This document shows positions 1-8,097 of a DNA stretch of 63,195 bases, piece after piece. The position numbers and the translations under genes are program-made. The DNA is taken from contig BEHN01000018.1 in NCBI GenBank assembly GCA_002898535.1, positions 1-63,195 on the forward strand, given 5' to 3'. How positions within the stretch are numbered: position 1 is the stretch's first letter; every line of letters begins with the position of its first letter. Source of the stretch: a bacterium HR11 (GTDB lineage Bacteria; Acidobacteriota; HRBIN11). Below the pieces are notes generated by a model. It saw only the letters and a list, made by a program, of their open reading frames with translations, had not been told where the DNA came from and ran no database searches.

Positions 1-168
1 GCGAGCCCGGAAGGACGGATAGAGCGCCTGGACCATCGTGTGGGTCGCCGTCTTGCCGTTCTCCAGGGCCCAGGCGACGGCCGCCCGGACCATCACCCCA
101 CACTTTTCGAGCAGGCGGTCCACCTCGGGGACCGGCGAAAACCGGAACTTCAGGCTCAGGGTCGTCAC
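1..168 (-). CDS. TnpB / IS605 OrfB-type protein, N-terminal part (runs off the window)
   Basis: The minus strand opens at a GTG at 168-166, preceded at about 8 nt by GGGAGG, and stays open to base 1 (56 codons). The product starts MTTLSLKFRFSPVPEVDRLL and continues through AVAWALENGKTATHTMVQAL to YPSFRAR. This pattern (short beta strand, helix, W-A-L-E-N-x-K-T, then Y-P-S-F) is that of the N-terminal domain of IS200/IS605-type OrfB (TnpB) proteins, which are RNA-guided nucleases carried by transposons. The rest lies outside the window. A separate TnpB C-terminus lies at the other end in the same strand. Joining the two ends directly would shift the frame and leave the protein short in the middle, so they are probably two copies rather than one circular gene. 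Confidence 0.6.
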   Translation of the reverse strand, partial: MTTLSLKFRFSPVPEVDRLLEKCGVMVRAAVAWALENGKTATHTMVQALYPSFRAR

Positions 169-244
169 GACGGGGACCTCCCGAGGGCCGATAACATTTT
201 ACCCGTCTTTCACCGTCTGGTCAAGAGTCCGACCGCTTGGAGAC

Positions 245-380
245 CGGCTTAGCTCATGGGTCATAGCTCATGGCCCCTATTGGCTCATAGCTCATGGCTG
301 ATAGCTCATGGGACTATGAGCCATGAGCTAATATGAGCCATCCGCCATTCGCTACTCGCCATTCGCCATTCGCTACTCGC
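245..380. repeat. Degenerate 7-bp tandem repeats (TCATGGC/TCATAGC, TCGCCAT/TCGCTAC)
   Basis: Two heptamer families lie side by side. The first reads TCATAGC, TCATGGC, TGATAGC and then turns into its own complement (ATGAGCC), making a large imperfect palindrome. The second alternates TCGCCAT and TCGCTAC. The same two families recur at 21300-21515, and the first also recurs near 27600-27720 and 44560-44625. No gene is apparent here. Confidence 0.9.
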
Positions 381-440
381 CATCCGCCGACATGCGGGAG
401 GCTCAGCCCATCGATGGAACTCATCCCAACTGCGTAAGTC

Positions 441-617
441 CTAGCGATAATACCGGCCCCGCCAGGTCTGGTGAAAGGGGAAATTCCTCCGGAAGCCCTT
501 TCGGCCAAATTTGGCCGGGAACTGTTCCCCATTCGTAACGGTCATTCGGACTTCCTCCTCTGTCACGCCTCGCTCGACCATACGCTCCCGGGCATGAGGG
601 TGAAGCCGAATTTCCAT
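441..617 (-). CDS. DUF4258-like small protein, probably C-terminally truncated
   Basis: The 58-residue product starts MEIRLHPHARERMVERGVTE and contains a T-N-G-E-Q-F-P segment, then ends in G-R-Y-Y-R. The H-x-H-A-x-x-R-M-x-E-R-G-V-x-E-E-E-V pattern is typical of DUF4258 proteins, small single-domain proteins often found near toxin-antitoxin or mobile loci. The family normally continues beyond the R-Y-Y-R strand with a further beta hairpin. Here a stop comes at once and tandem repeats follow, so the 3' end may have been lost. I start at the ATG at 617, because the 28 extra upstream residues are not family-like. Function unknown. Confidence 0.55.
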   Translation of the reverse strand: MEIRLHPHARERMVERGVTEEEVRMTVTNGEQFPAKFGRKGFRRNFPFHQTWRGRYYR

Positions 618-707
618 CGTACCAGAGCCTACCCGAACGGCTGGACCCGATGAAAAGGGCCGAGGGACTGGATTCGGGACCCCAGGGACCCAGCACCGCA
701 CACCGAA

Positions 708-3194
708 TTACCGGACCTCACAGACGACTTCTCCCAGGTCCACGATGATCTCGCTCGACCGCGGCAGGACGACGTCCATTATACACGTGCGCCCCCGGTG
801 CTCAAAAGACAGCCGATACGACCCGGGCCGGACGTCCTCGACGTAGAACTCCCCGCCCTTGCCGGTCGGGATCACGAGCTGGAGGCCCTCGCCGGTCATC
901 CGGACCTCTCGAAACTCGACCGGCTCGACCTGCCCGTCGTAACGGACTTTCAGGACCCCCGTGACGGCCTGGAAGGGCCGCACGTCGAAGCGGATCAGCG
1001 AGCCGCTCCGAAGCGGCGGCGAGACGAAGCGCACGACCTCCCCGACCCGGTAGTTCAGGGGGATGTCCTTGTCGTTGATCGATATCTGGTTGTCCAGGTA
1101 AGAGCTCAGGAGGGGGACCAGGAGTTTGCCCGACCGCCCCGTGCGACCGATCTCCTGATTGTTGACGTATACCCGCACCCCGGCCAGGTCCCCGACCTGG
1201 ACGACGCCGAAACTGTCCACGATGGGCCGCCCCCAGGCCAGCGTGCCGCCGACGTAAACGAGCGACCCGGCCGCCGAGAGCTGAAGCGTGTACTGACGCC
1301 CCAGGTCGCCCCAAAAGCCCTGCAGGAACCCCCGGTAGGTCCCGTACCGTGCGTTCCACTGTACAAAAGCCTCCCCGGCGTAGAGGACGCCGCCGCCCGT
1401 CTCGGTCCGCTGGGCCGCCGCCCGGAACCCCAGGCCCTCCCCGACGGGCGGGATGTTCTGGACCTGGATGCCCTGACCCGTCTCGGCCGAACCCCGCTCG
1501 TATCGACCCGTGACGGTGACCCGGGGACCCAGGTAGAGGTTCAGCGTCCCCAGGACCTGCCAGAAGGTCCTCTGTTCCCGGACCCGCTGGAAGTTCACGA
1601 TAAGGTTCAGCCGCCGGAGCAGGGTCCGATTGTAAGTCGCCGTCCAGACCTGCCGGTCCGGACCCATCCAGCGTCGGACCCAGGTCCCGCCGGCGGAGAG
1701 AAAGCCCACGACCGAAGACCCCCAGCTTGCGGTGAATCCCAGCTCCTGCCGGGGTCGTTCGGGAAGGCGTCGGGTCTGGAGACTCTCGTAGTCCCGGCTG
1801 AAGTACCGGAAGAAGCCCCCCACGACGAAGGGCCGGGTCTGATAAAAATACTGAACGCTGGCGGCCCATCCGGGTCTTCGGTCTCCCTGCGTCCGGACGC
1901 TGTAAGCGGCCGACCCCGACAGGACGCCCAGGGGGCCGACCCGGACGGCCCAGAGGGGGCCCCCGTTGTAGAACTCATGCACGAGGCCCTCGGCCCGCAG
2001 GCCGACCGTCACGCCGTCGGTGAGACCCACCCGATGAAACGCCAGGACCGCCAGGTCCCGGTATCGCCAGCTCTCTGCCCCAAAAGCCTCCCGGATGAAG
2101 CCAGCGCTGTAGCTGAACTCCTGCTTACCCCGCCCCAGTAATGCGTCGGTAAAGTAAAAGGTTTCCCGAAATCGCCGTTCCCGCCCGAGGGCGTCCCGGA
2201 CCACGACTTCCAGTTCATGAAACCCCCCATAGTAGGACAGGTTCCGGAGCTCGAACGTCCCCGGGGCGACCTCCACCGTCCGGACGGGCTGACCGTCGAT
2301 GGAAACCCGGACCGTCGAACGCAGGTCCGCCGCCCCGACAAAGGACCACGTCGGAAATCGGATGAGGTAGGGATTGATCGAGTACACACGAGCAAAGCTG
2401 ACGCCCCCCAACGGGAGCGTGCCCCCCAGCTCGCCCGAGCTCGCCGAGAAGTCCCCGATGACGAGACGGTTTAACGAGGACCGCCCGTCATAGATGACCT
2501 GGCTCGTCAGTCGGACCCATCGTTGAAAGGTCGGCGTCCGCAGGTAGGAAAAGTCTGAAAAGAACAGGACGTCCCGAATCCGGAGGCCGACCTGGCCGGA
2601 CCCGTTCAGGCTCTGGAATTGAAGACCGGTCCCGACCCCGTAAGTGACGTCATAATTCACAAAGAGAGCGGAATCTCTGGGGTAGTAGACGTTGGGCGGT
2701 CGCGGGGGGCGAAAGTCGAACACCTGGGGCGGCAAAAGGGCCGGAGGGACCGTGACGCGCAGGGTCAGCGTCTTCTCGTCGAACTCGAAACTCACCCCGG
2801 CGATGGACCGAAGGGACCGGTAGGCCTGGCCCTCGATCTCCGTGACCGGCCCCGGGGGTACCCGAACCCCCATCGCCTCGAGGTCCTCGACCCGGACCAG
2901 AAAGTCGCCCTCCGGCGTCATGTAGACGACAAACTCGCCCTTCGACTCCTGATTCAGGACGACGGTGACGATGACGGCCTCGGGGGCCGGTTGAGCGATG
3001 GCCGGGATGCAAGATGCGAGATACAGAATACAAAATGCAAGATGCGAGATGCGGGATGGGAAGGGGCCCGGCGCCTGGGTCCCGGGTCCCAGCCGGTAGG
3101 TGTGGGGTATCGGGAGCGGAGGGGTCGGCTCGGAGGAAAGAAAGCCCGGAGATGAGGAAACGGGGCCGACTGAGATGGGGCCGGGGTCCTTCAT
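708..3194 (-). CDS. Fimbrial outer-membrane usher protein
   Basis: This 828-residue protein is the outer-membrane pore and assembly platform of a chaperone-usher pilus. After the signal region come the usher N-terminal domain (from about residue 70), a long beta-barrel with many aromatic strands such as F-V-N-Y-D-V-T-Y-G-V-G and Y-S-A-G-F-I-R-E-A-F-G, and C-terminal plug-like domains with G-R-T-G-R-S-G-K-L-L-V-P-L-L-S-S-Y and N-D-K-D-I-P-L-N-Y. These are hallmarks of the usher family. The ATG at 3194 overlaps the chaperone stop (ATGA), implying translational coupling. The N-terminus is odd: about 48 proline-rich residues precede a hydrophobic stretch (HLAFCILYLASCIPAIA) that is encoded by a degenerate 7-bp tandem repeat at 3007-3060. 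It is the last gene of the pilus operon. Confidence 0.93.
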   Translation of the reverse strand: MKDPGPISVGPVSSSPGFLSSEPTPPLPIPHTYRLGPGTQAPGPFPSRISHLAFCILYLASCIPAIAQPAPEAVIVTVVLNQESKGEFVVYMTPEGDFLVRVEDLEAMGVRVPPGPVTEIEGQAYRSLRSIAGVSFEFDEKTLTLRVTVPPALLPPQVFDFRPPRPPNVYYPRDSALFVNYDVTYGVGTGLQFQSLNGSGQVGLRIRDVLFFSDFSYLRTPTFQRWVRLTSQVIYDGRSSLNRLVIGDFSASSGELGGTLPLGGVSFARVYSINPYLIRFPTWSFVGAADLRSTVRVSIDGQPVRTVEVAPGTFELRNLSYYGGFHELEVVVRDALGRERRFRETFYFTDALLGRGKQEFSYSAGFIREAFGAESWRYRDLAVLAFHRVGLTDGVTVGLRAEGLVHEFYNGGPLWAVRVGPLGVLSGSAAYSVRTQGDRRPGWAASVQYFYQTRPFVVGGFFRYFSRDYESLQTRRLPERPRQELGFTASWGSSVVGFLSAGGTWVRRWMGPDRQVWTATYNRTLLRRLNLIVNFQRVREQRTFWQVLGTLNLYLGPRVTVTGRYERGSAETGQGIQVQNIPPVGEGLGFRAAAQRTETGGGVLYAGEAFVQWNARYGTYRGFLQGFWGDLGRQYTLQLSAAGSLVYVGGTLAWGRPIVDSFGVVQVGDLAGVRVYVNNQEIGRTGRSGKLLVPLLSSYLDNQISINDKDIPLNYRVGEVVRFVSPPLRSGSLIRFDVRPFQAVTGVLKVRYDGQVEPVEFREVRMTGEGLQLVIPTGKGGEFYVEDVRPGSYRLSFEHRGRTCIMDVVLPRSSEIIVDLGEVVCEVR
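3007..3060. repeat. 7-bp tandem repeat inside the usher gene
   Basis: Heptamers of the form ATGCAAG, ATGCGAG and ATACAGA run through usher codons 46-64. Read on the minus strand they become CATCTTG/CATCTCG units that encode alternating hydrophobic residues, and so supply the core of the predicted signal peptide. The same unit family occurs in intergenic DNA at 4540-4590, 11205-11250 and 16920-16960. Confidence 0.85.
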
Positions 3195-4435
3195 CGGGGA
3201 CCTGGCACCTGGGACCTTCTCAAAGCGTCGGTGATGGACAGGGGGACCGGTGGGGACGCCAGGTCTAAGGTCGTGGCGTCCACCGACTGGGCAAAGGCCT
3301 GCCGGGCTTCCGAGGGGCTCCGAAAGATGCCGTAAGCTAAGGCATAACACGACCGGCCGCCGACCATCCGGGCCAGAAGATAAACGCGTTCGGGCGGCCG
3401 AAGCTTCGGGGCGTCCTCGACGATCGTCTGCGGCTGGCAAGCGATCTCGACCTGCAGAAGCCATCCCGGGCCGGACCATTGGCGGAGGCGTTCCAGGCTG
3501 ACCCGGACGGCTTCGTCCAGCCGCCGGGCCTGAATCAGGGAAAAGGCCGACGTTGGGGCCGGGGGCGGCTCCCGAGGCGGCGGAGTGGGCGGCGTCGGCG
3601 GCGGGGGCGACGGCGCCGGCTTTGTGGACTCCCGGTCCGCCCCGGACGGCTTTGGGGCCGTACACATCGAGGCTTGGACGGCCAAACCGCCTTTTAGCTC
3701 GAACCGGTCCGTCTTCACCCGGAGGTCCAGCCGGCTCAGTTTCGAGCAGACTTCCGGTGGGACCTTGACGGTGTAAGTCCGGACGGCTCCGCTGAGCAGG
3801 TACCACCCGCTGACGTTCTGGTCGTAAACCACCTGCCCGCCGGCGTCCTTCCCCTGGACGGAGACGGACTCGATAAAGAAATGCGCGTTCCCGACGTTCC
3901 GCACGACGACGCTGAGCTGGCCGTCGGAGAGGGTCACGCTATCGAGAACGCCCTTGGCCTCTTCCTTGATGGGCTTCACGAAAATCGGCAGGCCAAAACG
4001 GACGGCGATGGCCACCTGAGCACCCTCGGCCTTTCGGGGCGCAGGGATCTCCTCCAAGAACAGGCGGTACGTCCGTTCCCTGGCGACCGCCGGGGCCTTC
4101 AGACCGACCCGCAGGATGCGGGCATCGTTCGGCCCGACTTCCATGATCTTGGGGAAAAAGATGAGGTCGTCCGTTTCTTTGTACTGATCGTTCCCCTTCT
4201 CGTCCTGGACCCACTCGAAGGCCTTCATCTGAAGGTGCAGGGGCTCGTCCCCTTCGTTGAGGACCGTCACGGTGGCACTGCGCGTACGGGCGTCCAGCTC
4301 GACCCGAATCGGCGTCACCCGCCACGCCCCGGCGGCCTGTACAAACGCCGGGATCGACCCGAGGCCGGCTTCCAGGGTCCACAGCAGTAGGGGTACGGCC
4401 GTTGCGACCGGCGGCAGTTTCGGCCGTTCAGCCAT
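3191..4435 (-). CDS. Periplasmic pilus chaperone with C-terminal SPOR-like domain
   Basis: The 414-residue protein starts with a signal peptide (cut near A-A-G-A, residue 35-38). The PapD-like N-terminal immunoglobulin domain follows (about 40-150: T-V-L-N-E-G-D-E-P, L-I-F-F-P-K, R-I-L-R-V-G, T-Y-R-L-F-L-E-E-I) and then the second chaperone domain (about 155-255). These bind pilus subunits in the periplasm and pass them to the usher. A Pro-rich linker (about 262-295) and an extra C-terminal module (about 324-385) follow. The module reads G-W-L-L-Q-V-E-I ... V-Y-L-L-A-R-M ... Y-G-I-F-R-S-P-S-E-A-R-Q-A-F-A and resembles a peptidoglycan-binding SPOR domain. Ordinary chaperones end at about 250 residues, so this fusion is unusual. 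It overlaps the usher start by ATGA. Confidence 0.9.
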   Translation of the reverse strand: MAERPKLPPVATAVPLLLWTLEAGLGSIPAFVQAAGAWRVTPIRVELDARTRSATVTVLNEGDEPLHLQMKAFEWVQDEKGNDQYKETDDLIFFPKIMEVGPNDARILRVGLKAPAVARERTYRLFLEEIPAPRKAEGAQVAIAVRFGLPIFVKPIKEEAKGVLDSVTLSDGQLSVVVRNVGNAHFFIESVSVQGKDAGGQVVYDQNVSGWYLLSGAVRTYTVKVPPEVCSKLSRLDLRVKTDRFELKGGLAVQASMCTAPKPSGADRESTKPAPSPPPPTPPTPPPREPPPAPTSAFSLIQARRLDEAVRVSLERLRQWSGPGWLLQVEIACQPQTIVEDAPKLRPPERVYLLARMVGGRSCYALAYGIFRSPSEARQAFAQSVDATTLDLASPPVPLSITDALRRSQVPGPR

Positions 4436-4807
4436 CCTCAGCCATTCAGCCGTTCGGACATGCGGGAGTCGGGCAGATGGGCAGCTTTCCTCCCTGCCCC
4501 GCCTGCAAGCGCAGGGTCACGAGAGGGACGCGGGGTATCCAGGATGCAAGATACGGGATTGCAAGATACAGGATGAGGATACGAGATGCAAACCCGAGGG
4601 CGTGTTGGAAGACGCCTGCATGACGGCAGGCGCTCGGTGTTTTTCTACGCCACCATCACGGGCGGCGTCCAGACACGGAAAACGCCGGTGTGACGGCTGG
4701 CCCCAATCGACCGAACTCCCGAGTTCCCGGATTCCCGAACGGCTCGGGACCCCGCTCTAACGAGCGGGGCTTGGATTTTCTCATTCCGCATCCCCATTCT
4801 GCGTTTA
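4436..4807. repeat. Intercistronic gap with palindromic modules and 7-bp repeats
   Basis: This 372-bp gap separates the pilus subunit genes from the chaperone gene. It holds degenerate heptamers (4540-4590), at least three GC-rich palindromic modules between about 4605 and 4690 (for example GCCTGCATGACGGCAGGC), and a perfect 8-bp-stem hairpin CCCCGCTC-TAAC-GAGCGGGG at 4750-4769. I see no gene. All four pilus genes lie on the minus strand, so these stem-loops would sit inside the operon transcript and could lower expression of the downstream assembly genes relative to the subunits; that is inference. Confidence 0.75.
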
Positions 4808-5308
4808 TTACGGTAGCAACGTCAGCGTAACGACGTCCGCGTAGTTCCCGACAAAGGCATCTTGATAGTCCACGCCCCGCACGGTGGCCGTGAGGGTGAC
4901 GTTTACGTCCTGATTGCGGGGCGACGTCCCGGTCCGAGGGATGACGTCGAAAGTGTAATGGATGAACTCGGTCAGGACGGTCGTATGGCGCATACGGTTC
5001 TGGTTTGGCCCCGTTTCGTAGAGGCCGTCGTCGTCCTCGATGGCCCACACGACCGTCCGGTCCCGGCCCCTGCACCGAAACGTCAACGTCGCCGTCACCG
5101 TCTTGTCGATAGGATTCGCCGGGTCCAGCGTACCGAAATTGAGGGTTACCGTCGGGGACCGGGGCCGAAACCGACAGTCGTTGTCCGAGACGACGAGGGC
5201 CGACACGGCGACCGTCGCCGTATCTGCCGTCCGACCCGAGGAGGGGAGGCCCAGCTCGAAGGCAAGGCAGACCAGGAACGCTACAACCGCACCGGGGAAC
5301 CTGCGCAT
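4808..5308 (-). CDS. Spore coat U (SCPU) domain pilus subunit, second
   Basis: The 166-residue exported protein begins MRRFPGAVVAFLVCLAFELG, a signal peptide ending near G-R-T-A-D. It carries the pattern of SCPU-domain pilins: A-V-S-A-L-V ... N-D-C-R-F, L-N-F-G-T-L-D-P, T-A-T-L-T-F-R-C, a stretch with N-Q-N-R-M-R-H and F-I-H-Y-T-F-D, and a final Y-A-D-V-V-T-L-T-L-L-P donor-like strand. Such subunits form the shaft or tip of archaic (Csu-like) chaperone-usher pili. It lies 76 bp downstream of the first subunit. The two proteins share layout, suggesting duplication. Confidence 0.87.
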   Translation of the reverse strand: MRRFPGAVVAFLVCLAFELGLPSSGRTADTATVAVSALVVSDNDCRFRPRSPTVTLNFGTLDPANPIDKTVTATLTFRCRGRDRTVVWAIEDDDGLYETGPNQNRMRHTTVLTEFIHYTFDVIPRTGTSPRNQDVNVTLTATVRGVDYQDAFVGNYADVVTLTLLP

Positions 5309-5384
5309 GGGGCACCATCACCGGGAAGCGGGCGACAGGGACCGGGCACGATGCGCCCCGCCCCTGTCGGTCCCGGCAAACCGG

Positions 5385-5912
5385 TTAAGGCGTGATGTTC
5401 ATCGTCACCGTGTCGCTGTAAGAACCGGCCAGGGCGTTGACGTAGTTGGATCCGGTGATGGTACCCGAGATGTTCAGGGTGATGGGGTTCTGGGGGCCAT
5501 TGCCCGTCCCGGTGTCCGACCCTGTATCGGTCGAACACGGACTGGGAGCAGGACCAGCGCTCGAGTAGCAGTAGGAATAGGGGATAAACTCAGTCGGCAC
5601 AGTCGCGTGCTGCATGCGCTGATTCGTACCGTTCCAGTTTTGACCGTTGTTGTCCGTGATCGTGTAAGAAGCCCCCCGTGTGCACCAGAACTGAAGGGAC
5701 GTGGTGGCGTTGGCGTCGGTCCCTATCGAAGGGTCCAGGTTGCCGAAGTTGAGGGTCGCCCCACTCACGAACTTGCAGGTGCCGACGACGTTGGCCAGGA
5801 CATTGACCGTGGCGCTGTCGCCGGCGATCACCCGGGGCATGAGGGCCAGGGCCACGAGGGCCGTGAAGGCCCCGAGTCCTACGACCGTCCGTCGGGTCCA
5901 CGTTTCTTTCAT
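5385..5912 (-). CDS. Spore coat U (SCPU) domain pilus subunit, first (likely major)
   Basis: The 175-residue protein starts MKETWTRRTVVGLGAFTALV, with a signal peptide cut near V-I-A-G-D. The mature part matches SCPU pilins: V-N-V-L-A-N-V-V-G-T-C-K-F, L-N-F-G-N-L-D-P, L-Q-F-W-C-T-R-G, Y-T-I-T-D-N-N-G-Q-N, R-M-Q-H-A, and a last strand S-Y-S-D-T-V-T-M-N-I-T-P. A four-Cys region with Y-C-Y-S-S-A-G and S-P-C-S-T suggests two disulfides. It is the first gene of the operon, has a strong ribosome-binding site (AGGAGG) and a promoter candidate upstream, so it is probably the major shaft subunit. Confidence 0.88.
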   Translation of the reverse strand: MKETWTRRTVVGLGAFTALVALALMPRVIAGDSATVNVLANVVGTCKFVSGATLNFGNLDPSIGTDANATTSLQFWCTRGASYTITDNNGQNWNGTNQRMQHATVPTEFIPYSYCYSSAGPAPSPCSTDTGSDTGTGNGPQNPITLNISGTITGSNYVNALAGSYSDTVTMNITP

Positions 5913-6070
5913 GATCGACCTCCTACACGATTCGGGTTACGAGCTGGCGCAGGCTCATACTTCCTCACGAGCGCGACTGGACACCGCCGCCTCTGACTTC
6001 GTCTGCCGTCCCATTCGGTCCGCAGGCGCTCTATCGGCCGCCCCGTGGACCCTGCTATGTTACCGTATTA

Positions 6071-6098
6071 AGCTAAGAATTCTTTTGGGCGTGTCAAG
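6071..6098 (-). promoter_or_regulatory. Sigma-70-like promoter candidate for the pilus operon
   Basis: On the minus strand a perfect -35 box TTGACA (6098-6093) is followed after 16 bp by TAGCTT (6076-6071). The region is AT-rich, unlike its surroundings. It lies about 160 bp upstream of the first pilus gene and faces it. A second possible -10 (TAATAC) lies a little further downstream with a less favourable spacing. Confidence 0.4.
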
Positions 6099-6133
6099 GC
6101 CCGATCAAGTTGTCAGCGTGACGTAGAGATGTC

Positions 6134-8041
6134 GTGTTGGGAATGAGGAGATGCAGGATGCAAGATGCGTGGTCCTACCGGGGGGCCGTCCTGCTGGCCC
6201 TGCTTCTGCCCTTTGAGACGGTCCGGCCCCTCGTGCGCCTGCTCGGCCTCGGGTGGACGAGCCTCGAGCTGGGGGCGGTCGCCGCCCTCGGGGTCTGGCT
6301 CTTCGGCCGGGTCCGGGCGTTGGGCGCCGGGTTGCGGCAGGTGACGTCTTTTCGACCGAGTTCCCGGACTCCCGGACTCCCGGACTCCCGAACCCCCGAA
6401 TTCCCGGACTCCCGGATTCCCGAACTCCCGAGTTCCCGAATTCCCGGACTCCCGGACTCCCGGATTCCCGAGCGGCCGGGGCCGGGATATCTCCTTCCGC
6501 GCTCTGCATTCCGCATGCCCTTATTCCTCCCTGCGGCGGTTTTCCTCTCGGCGGCCGTCGGGTCGGCCCTCGAGGCGCCGGCCTATCGGGGGGCGGCCCT
6601 GAAGTTCGTGGGTCGATTCCTCCTGGGCGTCGGCGTGGGGCTGATGACCGCCGGTGTGGTCCGGGACGAGCGTCGGCTCCGGGGCCTCCTGAGGGCCGTC
6701 GTCGGCGGGGCGGGCGTGAGCGCCCTCCTGGGTCTGGGTGAGTTCCTGGGGGGACGGCGCCTGGACCCCTGGCTGAGTCTCTTCAAGGAAGCGCCGAGCC
6801 TCATCGGCGGCCAGCGACGGCTGAGCGGGACGTTTCAATTTGCCACGATCGCCGCCATGTTTTTCGAGATGGCCGTCCCCTTAGCCATCGCCGGGGCCGT
6901 GACGGCCGAACGCCGGTTCCAGCGTTGGCTGGCGGCGGTCGCCGCCGTCGTCGGGACGGTCGCCGTCGGGCTGACCTTCAGTCGGGCCGGCCTGCTGGTT
7001 CTCCTGGCCGTCCTGGCGTGGACGGTCGCCCTGGGCGGGTTTGTCCTGCGGCACCGTCCGCTGGTCCTCCTGGCCGGGCTTGTCACGGGAGTTTGGCTTC
7101 TCACGGTCGGGCTTCTCCTGGGGAACCCGACATTTCGGCTTCGACTCTGGACGGAGAGCGACCGGGGCTGGTACGGGGCCCGGTACGTCGTCCCGGCGGT
7201 CCTGGACGTCGGGTCCGGCGAGGTCCCGAGGGTCGTCGTGACCGTCTATAACACGGGGCGGGTCGAATGGAGTGCCGGGGGCGAGCGCCCCTTTGCTTTG
7301 GGCTATCGCTGGCTGAGCGCCGACGGGCGACGGGTCGTGCGGTGGCCCCCGACGGAGGTTCGCATCCCCCACGACGTGCCGCCCGACGGGGTCTTGCAGA
7401 TGGCCGTGAGCGTACCGGTCCGCCTGCCGCCCGGGGAGTACCGCATCGCATGGGACATGGCGGTTCCCGGCCTCTTTGGATTTCGGCACCGGGGCGTGCC
7501 CGAGGCCGAGACGGTCGTGCGGGTCCGGCCGGGGCCGGCGGCCTCCGACGCCGAGCCCCTGACGGACCGACCCCGGGACGACATGCCCCGACGTCCGCCG
7601 TCGGTCCCGCGGTCGGACCTGTGGCGGGCCGCCCTCCGAATGGCGGCCGAGCGGCCCCTCCTGGGCGTCGGGCCTGACAATTTCCGCCGCCTCTACGGCC
7701 GCTACCTGGGGATGGCCGAGTGGGACGAACGGGTTCACGCCAACAGCCTGTATCTGGAGCTCCTGGCCGACCTGGGTCTGGTCGGGACGGCCGCCTTTCT
7801 TTGGGTCATAGGCGCCGTGGCGGTCCGATGGGTGCAGGCGATAGGTCGGCTTCGGCGGGGTGCGACCGGTCCAGCGGGGCCGATGTGGGTCGGCCTGGGC
7901 GGGAGCCTCCTGGCGTTCCTTTTGCACGGCGGCGTGGACTACTTTCTCGGCTTCACGCCGACCTACCTGTTGTTCTGGATGGTGCTGGGGATGACCATTC
8001 GGCAGGTGGGCAGATGGGCAGATAGGCAGGTCGGCAGATAG
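6134..8041 (+). CDS. O-antigen ligase / polymerase family membrane protein
   Basis: This polytopic protein of up to 635 residues has many membrane segments, a long periplasmic domain (about residues 345-475) and, after it, the typical O-antigen ligase pattern G-V-G-P-D-N-F-R-R-L-Y ... H-A-N-S-L-Y-L-E-L-L-A-D-L-G-L-V-G. Such enzymes join or polymerise surface polysaccharide at the periplasmic face. Two stretches come from tandem repeats: residues about 75-117 repeat a S-R-T-P-G-L-P-D motif (9-bp DNA units), and the last dozen residues run into GCAGATGG units. The exact start is uncertain: GTG at 6134, or ATG at 6143 or 6158, all in a repeat-like stretch. Neighbouring genes include a glycosyltransferase. 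Confidence 0.8.
   Translation: MLGMRRCRMQDAWSYRGAVLLALLLPFETVRPLVRLLGLGWTSLELGAVAALGVWLFGRVRALGAGLRQVTSFRPSSRTPGLPDSRTPEFPDSRIPELPSSRIPGLPDSRIPERPGPGYLLPRSAFRMPLFLPAAVFLSAAVGSALEAPAYRGAALKFVGRFLLGVGVGLMTAGVVRDERRLRGLLRAVVGGAGVSALLGLGEFLGGRRLDPWLSLFKEAPSLIGGQRRLSGTFQFATIAAMFFEMAVPLAIAGAVTAERRFQRWLAAVAAVVGTVAVGLTFSRAGLLVLLAVLAWTVALGGFVLRHRPLVLLAGLVTGVWLLTVGLLLGNPTFRLRLWTESDRGWYGARYVVPAVLDVGSGEVPRVVVTVYNTGRVEWSAGGERPFALGYRWLSADGRRVVRWPPTEVRIPHDVPPDGVLQMAVSVPVRLPPGEYRIAWDMAVPGLFGFRHRGVPEAETVVRVRPGPAASDAEPLTDRPRDDMPRRPPSVPRSDLWRAALRMAAERPLLGVGPDNFRRLYGRYLGMAEWDERVHANSLYLELLADLGLVGTAAFLWVIGAVAVRWVQAIGRLRRGATGPAGPMWVGLGGSLLAFLLHGGVDYFLGFTPTYLLFWMVLGMTIRQVGRWADRQVGR
6359..6476. repeat. 9-bp tandem repeat inside the O-antigen ligase gene
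   Basis: About thirteen degenerate copies of CCCGGACTC / CCCGAATTC / CCCGGATTC run in tandem. The 9-bp period equals three codons, so the reading frame is kept and the protein gains a Pro/Ser/Arg-rich linker between membrane segments. A related array lies in another gene at 12669-12729. Confidence 0.93.
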
Positions 8042-8062
8042 GCAGATGGGCAGGTGGGCAGA
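7990..8062. repeat. 8-bp tandem repeat (GCAGATGG), left of the S23-like gene
   Basis: Degenerate GCAGATGG, GCAGGTGG, GCAGATAG and GCAGGTCG units form the last codons of the upstream gene and the following spacer. The array points inward to the small gene at 8098-8499. A complementary array lies on the other side, so the gene is bracketed by inverted repeats. Confidence 0.9.
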
Positions 8063-8097
8063 TAGATTTACTGAGCCGTTTGGACGGGACCTACCCC

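Noticed and set aside
245-380. Heptamer arrays as a replication origin or DnaA-box cluster
   Set aside because: The units do not match TTATNCACA, and the same arrays occur in many gaps.
798-2141. 447-codon plus-strand open frame
   Set aside because: It is the antisense of the usher gene. High GC keeps reverse frames open, and its product is low-complexity Pro/Arg/Asp-rich.
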